The notes beneath the pieces were generated by a model that was given only the letters and a program-made list of their open reading frames with translations, was not told the DNA's origin and did not search any database. A stretch of 64,000 nucleotides of DNA from Allopusillimonas ginsengisoli (GTDB lineage Bacteria > Pseudomonadota > Gammaproteobacteria > Burkholderiales > Burkholderiaceae_B), in the NCBI GenBank assembly GCA_005239165.1, contig RAPG01000002.1:62001-126000 (forward strand), in the 5' to 3' direction. Below are positions 43,629 through 53,972 of the stretch, piece after piece; positions within the stretch are counted from its first letter, which is position 1; the number at the start of each line of letters is the position of its first letter. The position numbers and the translations under genes were made by a program.

Positions 43629-44660
43629 ATGACCATTACGCCCTCCGAAGCACTGGCCCGCTGTATCGAGCACCGCGAAATATTCCACGACGAAATGCTG
43701 CACCTCATGCGCATGCTGATGCGCGGTGAGATGAGCCCGCAGCTCGCAAGCGCCCTGTTAATGGGTCTGCGTGTCAAAAAAGAAACGGTAGGCGAAATCG
43801 CTGCCGCCGCCGAGGTCATGCGAGAGTTTGCCTTGCCGGTGCACACTGGCAACCCCGACGAACTGCTTGATATGTGCGGCACCGGAGGCGACGGCTCCAG
43901 CACATTCAATATCTCAACCGCTGCCATGTTCGTGGCCGCCGCACAGGGGGTGAAGATCGCCAAGCATGGCGGACGCAGCGCCTCATCATCCTCTGGCAGC
44001 GCCGACGTACTCGAAGAGCTGGGCGTAAACATTGCGCTCTCCCCTGAAAAGGTCAAAGAGTGCATAGAACTTTGCGGCATAGGTTTCATGTTTGCGCCGG
44101 CTCATCATGGCGCCATGAAAAACGTGGCTGCCGTGCGCAAAGAATTGGGTGTACGCACCCTCTTTAATATTCTTGGACCACTTACCAACCCCGCCAACGC
44201 CGCCAACCAGCTAATGGGCGTGTTCCATGCCGACCTCGTTGGCATTCAGGTGCGAGTACTTCAACGTCTGGGCTCCAAGCATGTACTGATCGTGCACGGC
44301 AAAGACGGCATGGACGAAGGCTCTCTGGGTGCGGCCACGCTGGTGGGCGAGCTGCGTGACGGCAAAGTGCGCGAGTATGAAATTCACCCCGAAGACTTTG
44401 GCATGGCCATGGTGTCTAATCGCGGCATCAAGGTAAACAACCGTCAGGAATCTGCCGCCATGGTGCTTGAAGCGCTCGGCAACGTTGCAGGGCCAGCTCG
44501 TGATATCGTAGCTTATAACGCTGGCCTGGCCATCTATGCAGGCAATAAATCAGACTCAATTGCCGACGGCATCAAACTGGCATTTGAGGCCATTGCAAGC
44601 GGCGCAGCCCGGGCCAAGCTGGATGAATTCAGCACCCATACAAGGACGCTCTCAGCATGA
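43629..44660 (+). CDS. trpD: Anthranilate phosphoribosyltransferase
   Basis: The 343-residue protein is a typical TrpD: N-terminal helical domain, then [25 protein letters not shown] binding phosphoribosyl pyrophosphate, [54 protein letters not shown] and [10 protein letters not shown]. It joins anthranilate to PRPP. Its stop overlaps the trpC start (ATGA). Confidence 0.96.
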   Translation: MTITPSEALARCIEHREIFHDEMLHLMRMLMRGEMSPQLASALLMGLRVKKETVGEIAAAAEVMREFALPVHTGNPDELLDMCGTGGDGSSTFNISTAAMFVAAAQGVKIAKHGGRSASSSSGSADVLEELGVNIALSPEKVKECIELCGIGFMFAPAHHGAMKNVAAVRKELGVRTLFNILGPLTNPANAANQLMGVFHADLVGIQVRVLQRLGSKHVLIVHGKDGMDEGSLGAATLVGELRDGKVREYEIHPEDFGMAMVSNRGIKVNNRQESAAMVLEALGNVAGPARDIVAYNAGLAIYAGNKSDSIADGIKLAFEAIASGAARAKLDEFSTHTRTLSA

Positions 44661-45448
44661 ATGATATTCTTGCCAAGATTCTGGCCACCAAAAAGGCCGA
44701 AGTGACAACAGCACGGCAGATGCGCAGCGAATCCGAAGTTCTGCGCGAAGCCAAAAGCCGTAAAGACCTGCGCGGCTTTGCCCGCGCCATCGAAGAAAAA
44801 ATATCGCAGGGCAAGCCTGGCATCATCGCCGAAATCAAAAAGGCTTCGCCATCAAAAGGCGTTATCCGCGAAAATTTCAACCCCACCGAGATAGCCTCAT
44901 CGTATGCCGCACATGGTGCGGCCTGCCTGTCAGTACTGACTGACGTGCAGTATTTTCAGGGCTCATACGACTATCTGCGCCAGGCGCGTGCTGCCTGCAC
45001 CCTGCCAGTGCTGCGCAAAGACTTCATCATTGACCCGTACCAAATCATTCACGGCCGGGCCATAGGCGCTGACTGCATACTGCTCATCGTGGCGGCTCTG
45101 TCTCCCTCACAGCTCAAAGAGTTCGAGGCCATCGCCACCGAACTGGGCATGGATGTTCTGGTCGAAGTCCACGATCGTGCAGAGCTTGATATCGCGCTGC
45201 AGCTCAAAACCTCGCTGCTGGGCATTAACAACCGCAACCTGCGCACATTTGAAACCTCGCTGCAAAACACACTAAGCCTGCTGCCAGACATCCCCGAAGA
45301 CAAACGCATCATCACCGAGAGCGGCATTGTGTCGGTGGATGACGTCAAGCTCATGCGCGACAACGGTGTGCAGGCCTTTCTGGTCGGAGAAGCCTTTATG
45401 CGTGCCCCCGAGCCTGGCATTGCCCTGCAAGAGCTGTTTTTCGCATGA
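44657..45448 (+). CDS. trpC: Indole-3-glycerol phosphate synthase
   Basis: The 263-residue TIM-barrel enzyme shows the TrpC motifs [55 protein letters not shown] and [12 protein letters not shown]. It is monofunctional, without a fused TrpF. trpF, trpB and trpA are not in this window, matching the split trp arrangement of Burkholderiales. It overlaps both neighbours by four bases. Confidence 0.96.
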   Translation: MNDILAKILATKKAEVTTARQMRSESEVLREAKSRKDLRGFARAIEEKISQGKPGIIAEIKKASPSKGVIRENFNPTEIASSYAAHGAACLSVLTDVQYFQGSYDYLRQARAACTLPVLRKDFIIDPYQIIHGRAIGADCILLIVAALSPSQLKEFEAIATELGMDVLVEVHDRAELDIALQLKTSLLGINNRNLRTFETSLQNTLSLLPDIPEDKRIITESGIVSVDDVKLMRDNGVQAFLVGEAFMRAPEPGIALQELFFA

Positions 45449-45870
45449 CCTATTCCAGCTGCCCCTTATGCACGGCCACCGACGAAAACCTGCTGTGGCA
45501 GAACGAAAGCCTGCGGGTCATTCATGTTGATGATCGCCGCTACCCCGGTTTTACGCGGGTTACATGGAAGCAGCATGTGGCTGAAATGACGCAGCTAAAC
45601 GCCGGCGACCGGGCTGCCTTCATGGAAGTGGTCTGGCTGGTCGAGCAGGTGCAGCGTGACGTGCTGCGCCCGAACAAAATCAATTTGGCCCAGTTTGGCA
45701 ATATGGTGCCACACCTGCACTGGCATGTCATACCGCGCTGGCGCTATGACAGCCATTTTCCCGAAGCCATCTGGGCCCGGGCGCCTGAGCGCACCGAAGC
45801 GCAAAATGACGCCTGGCAAGAGCAACTGGCCGACATCATTGAGCAACTGCCGCGCTACCATCGCTGCTGA
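45445..45870 (+). CDS. HIT family protein
   Basis: This 141-residue histidine-triad protein has [14 protein letters not shown] (the His-x-His-x-His catalytic triad near residues 92-96), an N-terminal [14 protein letters not shown] with a Cys pair, and [17 protein letters not shown] proteins hydrolyse nucleotide phosphoramidates or dinucleotides. Its ATG overlaps the trpC stop, so it is translated with the trp genes although its role there is unclear. Confidence 0.92.
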   Translation: MTYSSCPLCTATDENLLWQNESLRVIHVDDRRYPGFTRVTWKQHVAEMTQLNAGDRAAFMEVVWLVEQVQRDVLRPNKINLAQFGNMVPHLHWHVIPRWRYDSHFPEAIWARAPERTEAQNDAWQEQLADIIEQLPRYHRC

Positions 45871-46252
45871 CGCAACGCCTGCAATCTAGCGCAAGGCCAA
45901 CAACACCGCCACGCGTTTAGCCGCCCAAACAGCCCCCACCTGACGCCGTCCCGTCACATTATTACAACATTGGGGTTTCCCCTAGGCCAAAATGTAGTTA
46001 TAATTCGGCCACTGCATTCCAATGCGTCGACATTTTCATACGGCTTCTCGCTGTGTCATAGCAGTTGACTGACTCCTCAGCACCCATGTCGAACGCCATC
46101 GCTCCCTGACCTCCTTGCCTTGCGCTGCGTCCTTGTACGCTGTTTCTTAGGTTGATTCGGTCGGCACGATGCTCCTGATCAACCAGCGTAACGGGCTTTC
46201 AAATAGCAGCCCACGCTACGCGCACGCCGCTTTTTCGCGGCCAAGGATACTC
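45871..46252 (+). promoter_or_regulatory. rhlE promoter and long leader
   Basis: This 382-base spacer has no gene. A TATAAT at 45999-46004 looks like a -10 box; if so, the rhlE message has a leader of nearly 240 bases. Long leaders are common before cold-inducible DEAD-box helicase genes. A GGGGTTTCCCC palindrome lies about 20 bases upstream of the -10. Confidence 0.45.
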
Positions 46253-47923
46253 ATGTCTTTTGAAACACTGGGCCTATCGCCCATTCTGCTGTCTGCCATC
46301 CAGAAAACCGGTTTTACTGTTCCTACTGAGGTACAGTCTGCCGCCATCCCTATGGCCCTTCAAGGCCACGACCTGATGGTTTCTTCGCAGACAGGCAGCG
46401 GCAAAACCGCCGCCTTCATGCTGCCTGCACTTAACCGCATTGCAAACATGCCGTCCAACAAGGGCACTGGCGTGCAGGTACTGGTGCTTACACCCACTCG
46501 CGAGCTTGCCATGCAAGTCGCCGAAGCTACCAAACAATATGGCGCGCACATCAAAGACCTGCGCATTGCCATCGTGGTTGGCGGCATGCCTTACGGCGCC
46601 CAGCTCAAGGCACTTTCACGTCGCGTCGATGTGCTGGTGGCAACACCTGGCCGTCTGATCGACCACCTGCAAGCCGGACGGGTCAACCTGTCTACCGTTC
46701 ACACACTGGTGCTGGACGAAGCCGACCGCATGCTAGACATGGGCTTTATCGAAGATATCGAAAACATTGTCAGCCGCACCCCGGCCGAGCGCCAGACCTT
46801 GCTGTTTTCGGCCACGCTTGACGGCAACATTGCCCGCATGGCCGGAAAAATGCTGCGTACCCCGCAACGCATAGAAATCTCCAACCAAAAACAAAAACAC
46901 AGCAACATTACTCAAAGCCTTTACTACGCTGATGACAACGGGCACAAAATGCGCCTGCTTGACCACGTATTAAGCGACGCCAATCTAAACCAGGCTATCG
47001 TCTTCACCTCGACCAAACGTGGCGCCGACGACCTGGCTGACCGCCTGTCCAATCAGGGTCATGCCGTTGCTGCCCTGCATGGCGACATGAACCAGCGTCA
47101 GCGTACCCGTACTCTGGGTCTGCTGCAAAAAGGCAAGCTGCGCATTCTGGTCGCTACCGACGTTGCGTCACGCGGTATTGACGTGCAAGGCATCAGCCAC
47201 GCCGTCAACTATGACCTGCCCATGCAAGCCGAAGACTACGTACACCGCATCGGTCGTACCGGTCGCGCTGGCCACAGTGGCCTGGCCTTTACGCTGGCCA
47301 TGCACAGCGAGCGCCATAAAGTACGCCGTATCGAGCACTTCATTGGTCAGCCAATTCCCATGGAAACCATTGCAGGTCTTGAGCCACAGAAAACAGTACG
47401 TCCTACATACAACGACCGCAGCAAGGGCAAAGGCAAAAGCTTTGGCGCCCCCCGTAGCGGCGGCTATGCCGGCAAGCCTGGCCAGGCCCGCAAATCGTAT
47501 GGCGATCGTCCTGCACGTGGCGACCAGCCCGCCTACGAAGGCCGCGGCAAACCCTCCTACCAGGGCGGCGCTGCAAGCGAGCGCGGTACTGACAGTCGCA
47601 ACCCGTTTTCTGCTGGTGCCCGTGAAGGCTTCAAGCCACGTGGTGATTCCTACAAGCCGCGCAGCGAAGGCTATGCAGGCCGTAGCGCCTCGTCAGAGGG
47701 CTACAAAGGCCGAAGTGACCGTCCTGCAGCCGCCGGCGCTGGGCGCAGCGCGCCTGCCGACCGCCCTGCTTATGGCGACCGTCCTTCACGCCCGGCAAGG
47801 CCTGCCGAATTTGCCCGCAAGCCTGCCAGCAAATCGACTCGTCCAGCCCGTCCTTCTTTCGCAGGTAAGTCTGCAAACGGCCCGGCAAAATCCAGCGCAC
47901 GCCGCGAGGATTTTGCTGGCTAA
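46253..47923 (+). CDS. rhlE: DEAD-box ATP-dependent RNA helicase, RhlE type
   Basis: The 556-residue protein starts MSFETLGLSPILLSAIQ (AAGGAT before the ATG). It has all DEAD-box motifs in order: GFTVPTEVQSAAIP, SQTGSGKTAAF, PTRELA, VATPGRL, LDEADRMLDMGF, SATLD, VASRGIDV and YVHRIGRTGRAG. After about residue 385 follows a long basic tail of Arg/Gly/Ser/Tyr/Pro-rich repeats (GDRP, YKGRS, RPAR) typical of RhlE proteins that bind RNA in ribosome assembly or decay. The upstream in-frame extension lacks family sequence and is rejected. Confidence 0.95.
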   Translation: MSFETLGLSPILLSAIQKTGFTVPTEVQSAAIPMALQGHDLMVSSQTGSGKTAAFMLPALNRIANMPSNKGTGVQVLVLTPTRELAMQVAEATKQYGAHIKDLRIAIVVGGMPYGAQLKALSRRVDVLVATPGRLIDHLQAGRVNLSTVHTLVLDEADRMLDMGFIEDIENIVSRTPAERQTLLFSATLDGNIARMAGKMLRTPQRIEISNQKQKHSNITQSLYYADDNGHKMRLLDHVLSDANLNQAIVFTSTKRGADDLADRLSNQGHAVAALHGDMNQRQRTRTLGLLQKGKLRILVATDVASRGIDVQGISHAVNYDLPMQAEDYVHRIGRTGRAGHSGLAFTLAMHSERHKVRRIEHFIGQPIPMETIAGLEPQKTVRPTYNDRSKGKGKSFGAPRSGGYAGKPGQARKSYGDRPARGDQPAYEGRGKPSYQGGAASERGTDSRNPFSAGAREGFKPRGDSYKPRSEGYAGRSASSEGYKGRSDRPAAAGAGRSAPADRPAYGDRPSRPARPAEFARKPASKSTRPARPSFAGKSANGPAKSSARREDFAG

Positions 47924-47981
47924 GCCTGCCCTGCACTGATGCCCGCGCCCACAAACATGTGGGCATAACGCGACAGCATCT

Positions 47982-48024
47982 TGCCCCAGCTTCGGGTGTT
48001 TATCCCGATGTCTGGGGCATTTTC
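47982..48024 (+). terminator. Rho-independent terminator after rhlE
   Basis: TGCCCCAG (47982-47989) pairs with CTGGGGCA (48012-48019), with an inner CGGG/CCCG pairing, and TTTT follows. A second smaller stem (GCCCAC...GTGGGC, about 47947-47964) stands just before it. Confidence 0.8.
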
Positions 48025-48309
48025 ATTAGTGCGGATAGCTGGTGGCTTCACGTGGGCATGACACGTAAGCACTTTGCCCCATCCTCAAAGGCTTATTTCG
48101 ATGCCTGATTCATGTTTATCAAGGCGAACAAGCTGGCCGGCCATTTCCACCCCATGCCACACGTAAACAATCATGCCATTTACAGCCTTGCAAGGCCGGT
48201 TTCCTCGCCCGCCAGCCACTCCATTACAATAAACAGCTGCGGCATGCGCCGCTGCTGGCCGCATTACACTCTTTACCCAACCCGGCGCGGCCCCAGGTTC
48301 CAAAACCTC
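48025..48309. other. Intergenic stretch after rhlE
   Basis: No recognisable gene; a frame that reads into the small membrane protein from upstream has no family features. The promoter of the small membrane protein/methyltransferase pair should lie here. Confidence 0.4.
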
Positions 48310-48489
48310 ATGAATCAGCTGGTCCGCAGGCCTCTCCTGCTCTCCTTCCTGTTGTCGCTTCCGCTCTGGATCATCTTCAACAACTACATCGTCGCCCTTA
48401 TCGTTGGGCTACTGGCGGGCTTTCTGGTTTCCATGTGTCACAGCCTGTGGGTTATCAATCAGAAAAAAAACGAGCAAAAACGCAAATGA
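48310..48489 (+). CDS. Small two-span membrane protein (59 residues)
   Basis: The frame from the ATG at 48310 encodes 59 residues with two hydrophobic segments (LLLSFLLSLPLWIIFNNYIVALIVGLLAGFL joined by a short turn) and a Lys-rich end ([10 protein letters not shown]). Its stop overlaps the next ATG (ATGA), good support for translation. No known family comes to mind. A longer frame from 48112 is less likely since the added residues look non-coding. Confidence 0.6.
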   Translation: MNQLVRRPLLLSFLLSLPLWIIFNNYIVALIVGLLAGFLVSMCHSLWVINQKKNEQKRK

Positions 48490-49703
48490 CGCTTTCTTCG
48501 CAGATTCCCGAAGGCCTGCCTCGCCTCGGCGCTGACGCAGCACAACACTGTCTGGCAGTCTGCCGCATGCTCAAAGAGCGCATTCACGCCAGCGACGGCT
48601 TTTTGCCCTTCGAGCAATGGATGGGGCTGGCGCTGTATGCACCGGGGCTTGGCTACTATGTGGCCGGAAGCACCAAACTGGGCAGTCACAGCCCCGAGGG
48701 CGACTTTACGACAGCACCCGAAATGACACCATTGTTTGGCCAGACACTGGCACGGCAAGTAGCGCAAATCCTGCAAGCCAGCGCGTCAACAAAGGTGCTT
48801 GAATTCGGTGCCGGCACGGGCGCGCTGGCCGCTTCCCTCATCCCTGCCCTGCAACAACTGGGTATAGAACCTGATTACCAAATACTCGAGCTTTCGCCCG
48901 ACTTGCGAGCGCGGCAGCAAGCCACGCTGGCTGGCGTTTCGACATCGGTAACGTGGCTTGACGAACTACCGCAGTCATTCAGCGGGTGTGTGCTGGCCAA
49001 CGAGGTACTCGATGCCATGCCCACTACGCTTTTCAAGTGGGATGACGATGGCAGCCTGATGGAAGTTGGCGTACGCATGGCGCAAGCTGCACCCGCAGCC
49101 CCCGCAACTGACGCAGACGAAACCCCGGTGTTTGAGCTTGCCTTGCGCAAGGCCTCGCCAGCGCTGAACCAACTTGTAGGCGAACGCATGCCGGCTTTGC
49201 CGGGCTACCTGTCAGAGATAAACCTGCAGGCCGAGGCGTGGGTGCGGGAGCTGGGAAGCTGGTTGAAGCAGGGTGCCGCGCTGCTCATCGACTACGGGTT
49301 TCCGCAACGCGAGTATTACCACCCTCAGCGGGCCGAAGGCACGCTTATGTGCCATTTTCGTCATCACACGCATGGCCAGCCACTAATTTACCCCGGCCTG
49401 CAAGACATTACCGCCCACGTCGATTTCACCGCCATGGCCGATGCCGCACTGGCGGGTGGGCTGGATGTGCTGGGCTACACCTCTCAGGCACGTTTTTTGA
49501 TGAACGCAGGCATGATAGACCTGCTAACCCCGCCCGAAGATCAGGGTGCAGACACCCTGGCCCAGGCGCGAGATCTGTCGGCTGTACAAAAGCTGCTGTC
49601 AGAAGCCGAAATGGGCGAGCTGTTCAAGGTGCTGGCCATCAGCAAGCAGATCGACGGCCCGTTGCTAGGGTTTATGCGTGGCGATCGTCGCGATCACCTG
49701 TAG
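48486..49703 (+). CDS. SAM-dependent methyltransferase, MidA/NDUFAF7 family
   Basis: The 405-residue protein matches the COG1565/MidA family of class I methyltransferases. [27 protein letters not shown] stands at the start, then the [20 protein letters not shown] block, SAM motif [34 protein letters not shown] and the late [28 protein letters not shown]. The mitochondrial homologue methylates an arginine of a complex I subunit; bacterial targets are unknown. Its 3' end overlaps the convergent cca gene by 32 bases. Confidence 0.92.
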   Translation: MTLSSQIPEGLPRLGADAAQHCLAVCRMLKERIHASDGFLPFEQWMGLALYAPGLGYYVAGSTKLGSHSPEGDFTTAPEMTPLFGQTLARQVAQILQASASTKVLEFGAGTGALAASLIPALQQLGIEPDYQILELSPDLRARQQATLAGVSTSVTWLDELPQSFSGCVLANEVLDAMPTTLFKWDDDGSLMEVGVRMAQAAPAAPATDADETPVFELALRKASPALNQLVGERMPALPGYLSEINLQAEAWVRELGSWLKQGAALLIDYGFPQREYYHPQRAEGTLMCHFRHHTHGQPLIYPGLQDITAHVDFTAMADAALAGGLDVLGYTSQARFLMNAGMIDLLTPPEDQGADTLAQARDLSAVQKLLSEAEMGELFKVLAISKQIDGPLLGFMRGDRRDHL

Positions 49704-51012
49704 CGCAGCAAGCTTGCAGCGCTTCGAGGCGGGCCTGCCGCAAGGCGGGCTTGATTTTCGCCGGGTCGCCCTTTGCTGCCCGGGCGACCGCTCCGGCATC
49801 CACGCTGCGCACGGCGTCAACACGAGCGCGCCAAGCGGCAACATCCACATCACCCACACATGTCGCTGCGGCAAGCAGATCCAGAAACCGGTCAGGCTTA
49901 CGTAACGCGTCGCAGCGTTCGATCAGATCAAGCCAGAGCCCGGGATGCTCTGCCTGAAAGGTCTGCTCCGTCTGAGATAGCTGTTCCGTCTGCGAGATTG
50001 GCTTTGGCGCGCGCTGCGGCACACCATTCTGAACTGCCACGCCCTGCCCGACATGCAGGCTCTGCTGCGCTTGCCCCGCCGATATCCCATCCAATGCCTT
50101 GACGCCGGCAGCAGGCAAAACCGTACTTAGCACCAACGGCAACAGGCGTGAATAATCAATACACTCGGTGGGGGCGCGAACGTGGCGTCCGATTTGCTCG
50201 GGCTGATCAGACAGTCTGCACAAAATGGCATAGCGTGCCGGCAGGCCCAGGCCGGCCCGGGCGGTACACGCCAGTTCGTCTGAAAGCACCTGGCTGTCAA
50301 AGCGCAGGCCTGGCAGCACCCGTACCAGCGCACCTGCGTCATTCAAAACATCGAACATACGCCCCGGATTGCCGGTCATCATGCCCTTGGCCACCTCGCG
50401 CCACACCCGCTCAGGCACCAGGGCATCGACTTCGCCTTCTTCAACCAGACGCCGCGCCAGCGCAAGGGTTTGAGGCGCAATCGAAAACCCATCGAAACGC
50501 GCCGCAAAGCGCGCCAGCCTCAGCAATCTGACGGGGTCTTCGACAAAGGCCTGCCCCACATGGCGCAGCACCCTGTCCTGCAGATCGGCATAGCCATTAA
50601 GAGGATCAATGAGATGGCCATCGGGTGCCTGGGCAATGGCGTTGACGGTAAGATCGCGGCGGCCCAGGTCGTCTTCGAGCGTGACATCAGCGCCGGTATA
50701 AAACGTGAACCCTTTATAGCCCCGGCCTGATTTGCGCTCGGTGCGCGCCAGCGCATACTCTTCTTTGGTAACAGGATGCAAAAACACCGGGAAATCACCG
50801 CCCACCGGAATAAAGCCACGCCGAGACATTTCTTCGGGCGTAGCGCCTACCACAACCCAGTCGCGATCGCCCGCCTGCAAACCCAGCAGCACATCGCGCA
50901 CGGCTCCGCCAACAATGTACACCTCCAGCCCCTGAGTGGCCGGATCACGCTCAGAAGGCCGGGGAGCGGAGCTGGCCTCATCGGGCCGGTCGCAAGCGTC
51001 GGGTTCAGCCAT
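49672..51012 (-). CDS. cca: CCA-adding tRNA nucleotidyltransferase
   Basis: The enzyme (446 residues from the ATG at 51012) adds or repairs the CCA end of tRNAs. Class II features are seen: [23 protein letters not shown] with the metal-binding aspartates, [42 protein letters not shown] and [10 protein letters not shown]. No HD phosphohydrolase motif is evident. Near residue 350 is an insert with [16 protein letters not shown], a small internal repeat not typical of the family, which lengthens the protein. A tandem 28-bp duplication covers the start codon region. Confidence 0.92.
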   Translation of the reverse strand: MAEPDACDRPDEASSAPRPSERDPATQGLEVYIVGGAVRDVLLGLQAGDRDWVVVGATPEEMSRRGFIPVGGDFPVFLHPVTKEEYALARTERKSGRGYKGFTFYTGADVTLEDDLGRRDLTVNAIAQAPDGHLIDPLNGYADLQDRVLRHVGQAFVEDPVRLLRLARFAARFDGFSIAPQTLALARRLVEEGEVDALVPERVWREVAKGMMTGNPGRMFDVLNDAGALVRVLPGLRFDSQVLSDELACTARAGLGLPARYAILCRLSDQPEQIGRHVRAPTECIDYSRLLPLVLSTVLPAAGVKALDGISAGQAQQSLHVGQGVAVQNGVPQRAPKPISQTEQLSQTEQTFQAEHPGLWLDLIERCDALRKPDRFLDLLAAATCVGDVDVAAWRARVDAVRSVDAGAVARAAKGDPAKIKPALRQARLEALQACCATGDRDDRHA

Positions 51013-51065
51013 AGTCAGATTAGTACGCAAAGCTCAACATGGTCAGATTTATACGCAAAATTCAA
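51010..51065. repeat. 28-bp tandem duplication at the cca start
   Basis: Two adjacent 28-base copies (51010-51037 and 51038-51065) agree at 23 positions; shared cores are GTCAGATT and TACGCAAA. On the minus strand each copy ends in ATG: the proximal one is the cca start codon, the distal one opens a six-codon frame that ends inside the proximal copy. The distal copy also covers the stop codon of the slt gene. Confidence 0.85.
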
Positions 51066-53280
51066 GGCAAACTGACCTGGCGGCCCGGTGCCGGATTGAC
51101 GGTACCCAAACGCTGCTTGAGCGACTGCGACTTGCCTGTAAACATCATGGAGTAATAAATAGTATTGGACATGACGTTCTTCACATACAACCGGGTTTCG
51201 GTAAAGGGAATGGTCTCGGCGAAAATCGCCCCCTCAACCGGAGCCGACAGCGTGGAGCGCCAGGAAACAGACCGGCCAGGTCCGGCATTGTAGCCAGCCG
51301 TTGCCAGCACCTCATTGCCATCCAGGTTGCCCAGCACCATACCCAGATAATTGGTGCCCAGTATGGTGTTGGTGTCAAAATCGTTTACCGACGAAGGGTG
51401 AAAATCTGTCATGCCGATTTTTTGGCGACCCAACGCGCTGTGGCGGGCATAAGCTGCATAAGCCCCGATGCGCCCACATGTGACCTGGCATCGGTAATAA
51501 ATCGCGACTCTTGCCGGATCAGCCCGTATACCCAGGCAGGGTCCAGGTTGATTTCATGCGCTTTCTCAGCCACCTTGCCCTCAAATGGGGCAATAAAGCG
51601 CTGAGAGAAATCAACTTCGTTACGTGTCAGTAACGACGTATTGACCACACGATCATAGATATGCTCTTCGCGGGCCAGCTCGGCGGCAGCGCGCAGCTGG
51701 CGGTCATCAAGACCTCTCACGGCAAATACCCACTCGGGCACCGCCTCAGGACGCCAGCCCAGGTGAAAAAGCGCCACCGCACGACGCAGGCCGGGGTTTT
51801 TGCGTGCCTGGCTGATTTCGGCGGCGGTCACCGGCTCTGGCATGGGTGGAAGCGTAAGCGTGTTGCCCAGTTCTTCGGTAGCAAGCTGGCCATAAAAATC
51901 AAGCTCACCGGCAATGGTTGCATAGCGTTTATTGGCTGTGGCCTGATCTCCACGCGCGGCATCGGCCCGGGCAGCCCAGTACACCCAGACCGGCTCAGAG
52001 GCCTGCCTTTCAGACATACGCTGAATGGCGCCGGCCACGCGGGCCCAGTCAATACTGGGCTGACGAAGCTCAGACCTGACCTGCCAGGCATGGCTGTAAT
52101 CGGTGAGCGGCTGCGTTCCCGAGCGTCGATACCAGCGCGCGGCATTCGGATCGAGATTGAGCGCGGCGATGAGGCCAAACTGGCTCCATACCCATTCCAT
52201 GTGCCGCTTGGGCAAACGATTGGCCCACTGGCTTTCAACATAAGCCGCGTTGGCATCGCGCTGGTCGCCATAGGCCAGGCGAGACAGGGCAATTGCCGTG
52301 ATCTCGGTTTCGGCGGGTGTTGCAGGCGCGCCGCGCCCCGACAGCCAGCCCTTGGGGTTTTTCATCATGGCCGAATACTGTGACAGCTCGGCGGGGGTGA
52401 AAAGAATAGCGGCCATCCGGCGCGCCACACCCGTTTTATTGGTTTCGACGATGGCGCGCAGTTGCGGCTCAATGTCGTCCCAGCCTACCACCCTGCTTTT
52501 CGCCAGCTGATCAAGCATGACCCAGCAGGCTTGCACAGGCTTGAACGCGTCAACCGCCTGGCTCGCGCTCACAGGCTGCCCCGTCATATGCATGGCGTGC
52601 AGCAAAGAACACTTTTCAGTGGCGTCGGTATTGAGCAGCGGGCCCAGGCTGGCAGCCAGGCTGTAGTTGCCGGCGCGCGTGGCTGCAACCAGCCAGTCGC
52701 CCTGCAAGCGGTCGCCTATATAGGTGCCATGGTGTCTTTGAATAAATGCTCGTATCTGCCCCTCGGGCGTCGGCTGCGATTTGTCTTGCAGGGTCTGGTA
52801 AAGCTTCCAGTACTCGGCATAGGCGCCGAGCAGCAGGTCGGCGCTGGCATCAGGCAATTGTGCATCAAGTGCGGCCCAGTCTTTCTTTTGCCGCGCCTCG
52901 CGCGCGCTTATCAATGCCTGGCGGGCGCGTTCGGGGGCAACCAGAGTAACGGTACCCGGGCCAGTAGGGGTAGCCAGGCCACGCATGCCCCCAGTGGCAG
53001 ATGGCACAGACCCCTGCAAAGAGGCAACCTGGACACCATTAGCCGTATCGAAGGGTGTCAGACTGTGGCGAAGGTCAGTTTGCTTTAAGGCATTTGCGGC
53101 GGCTGGTTGAGCTTTGGCATCGGCCCCGGCAGCACTGGCCCGGTTCGCGGTACGCTCGGCACCTGTGCACGCAGAGATGACGGCCAGGAGCATGGCGCAG
53201 CCCACCAGACGCGAATAAGGCAGACGGCGACTGCCAGACAGGCCTGCTGTTTTCTGATACCGTTGACGCTTGACTAACAT
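51062..53280 (-). pseudogene. Soluble-type lytic murein transglycosylase (Slt), split by a -1 frame change
   Basis: The main frame (from the ATG at 53280) encodes a lipoprotein-like signal (lipobox ISAC), a long alpha-superhelical domain, and the start of the transglycosylase domain with catalytic Glu in GLIRQESRFITDARSHVGASGLMQLMPATARWVAKK. It then hits a stop. The rest, IGMTDFHPSSVNDF ... ATAGYNAGPGR, follows in another frame. The break is at an A6 tract (minus strand, 51423-51418); seven A's would restore the joined protein of about 740 residues. It cuts peptidoglycan to 1,6-anhydro ends. Error or true mutation cannot be told apart here. Confidence 0.9.
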
Positions 53281-53309
53281 TTTGTTTTGTCCCCACATAA
53301 ACATCATCC

Positions 53310-53942
53310 ATGAACCACAGTACAGAAAATAACGCGGCCTCGCTGAGGGCACGCCTGAAAGAACGAAGGGACGCGCAAAACCCGGTAGACCGTAGCCGTG
53401 GTGCGCTGTTAATAAGAGGCCGCCTGTTCACCTGGCTGGCCACAACACGCACCCGTTTGCGCGAAGCTGGGCGACCGACGCCACAGCATATTGCCGCGTT
53501 CTGGTCAACGGCTGACGAACCCGGGCTTCAACCCCTGCTACAACAATGGGTTGAAGAGGAAGGATACCGCGTATCGCTGCCTGTCGTCACGGCCCCTGAT
53601 GCGCCGCTGCAGTTTCGGTTCTGGGTTCCAGGCACCCCCATGAACGAAGGTGCCTTTGGCATACAAGAGCCTGTGGGTGAAATTGCCCAAGCACCTGATG
53701 TCATTTTAGTACCCACCCTGGGCTATACGCGCCAGGGCGACCGCATCGGTTACGGTAAAGGATACTATGACCGCACGCTGGCAGCTCTTAAAGAAACAGG
53801 CCATTCGTTTACGACCATAGGCATAGCCTGGGCCACCGGAGACCTGTCACAAGACAACTTTACACCCGCCCCGCACGATATACGCCTTGACAGCGTACTA
53901 ACAGATAAAGGCTGGGCAGTACCCGCACCCGTCATTGCCTGA
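53310..53942 (+). CDS. 5-formyltetrahydrofolate cyclo-ligase
   Basis: The 210-residue enzyme returns 5-formyl-THF to the active pool as 5,10-methenyl-THF with ATP. Family motifs are LRARLKERRDAQNP near the start, EGAFGIQEP in the middle and VPTLGYTRQGDRIGYGKGYYDRTL near residue 140. The gene is divergent from slt, with only 29 bases between the start codons, an arrangement also known from Bordetella relatives. Confidence 0.93.
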   Translation: MNHSTENNAASLRARLKERRDAQNPVDRSRGALLIRGRLFTWLATTRTRLREAGRPTPQHIAAFWSTADEPGLQPLLQQWVEEEGYRVSLPVVTAPDAPLQFRFWVPGTPMNEGAFGIQEPVGEIAQAPDVILVPTLGYTRQGDRIGYGKGYYDRTLAALKETGHSFTTIGIAWATGDLSQDNFTPAPHDIRLDSVLTDKGWAVPAPVIA

Positions 53943-53972
53943 ACAGTTGCGGGCTGCCGTTAACTCACGCGC

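Noticed and set aside
47163..47939. 258-codon second frame in rhlE, rich in Ala/Pro/Thr
   Set aside because: It is an artefact of the biased codons in the Arg/Gly-rich tail of RhlE.
51661..52383. 240-codon plus-strand frame
   Set aside because: It is antisense to the lytic transglycosylase gene; no motif or start signal.
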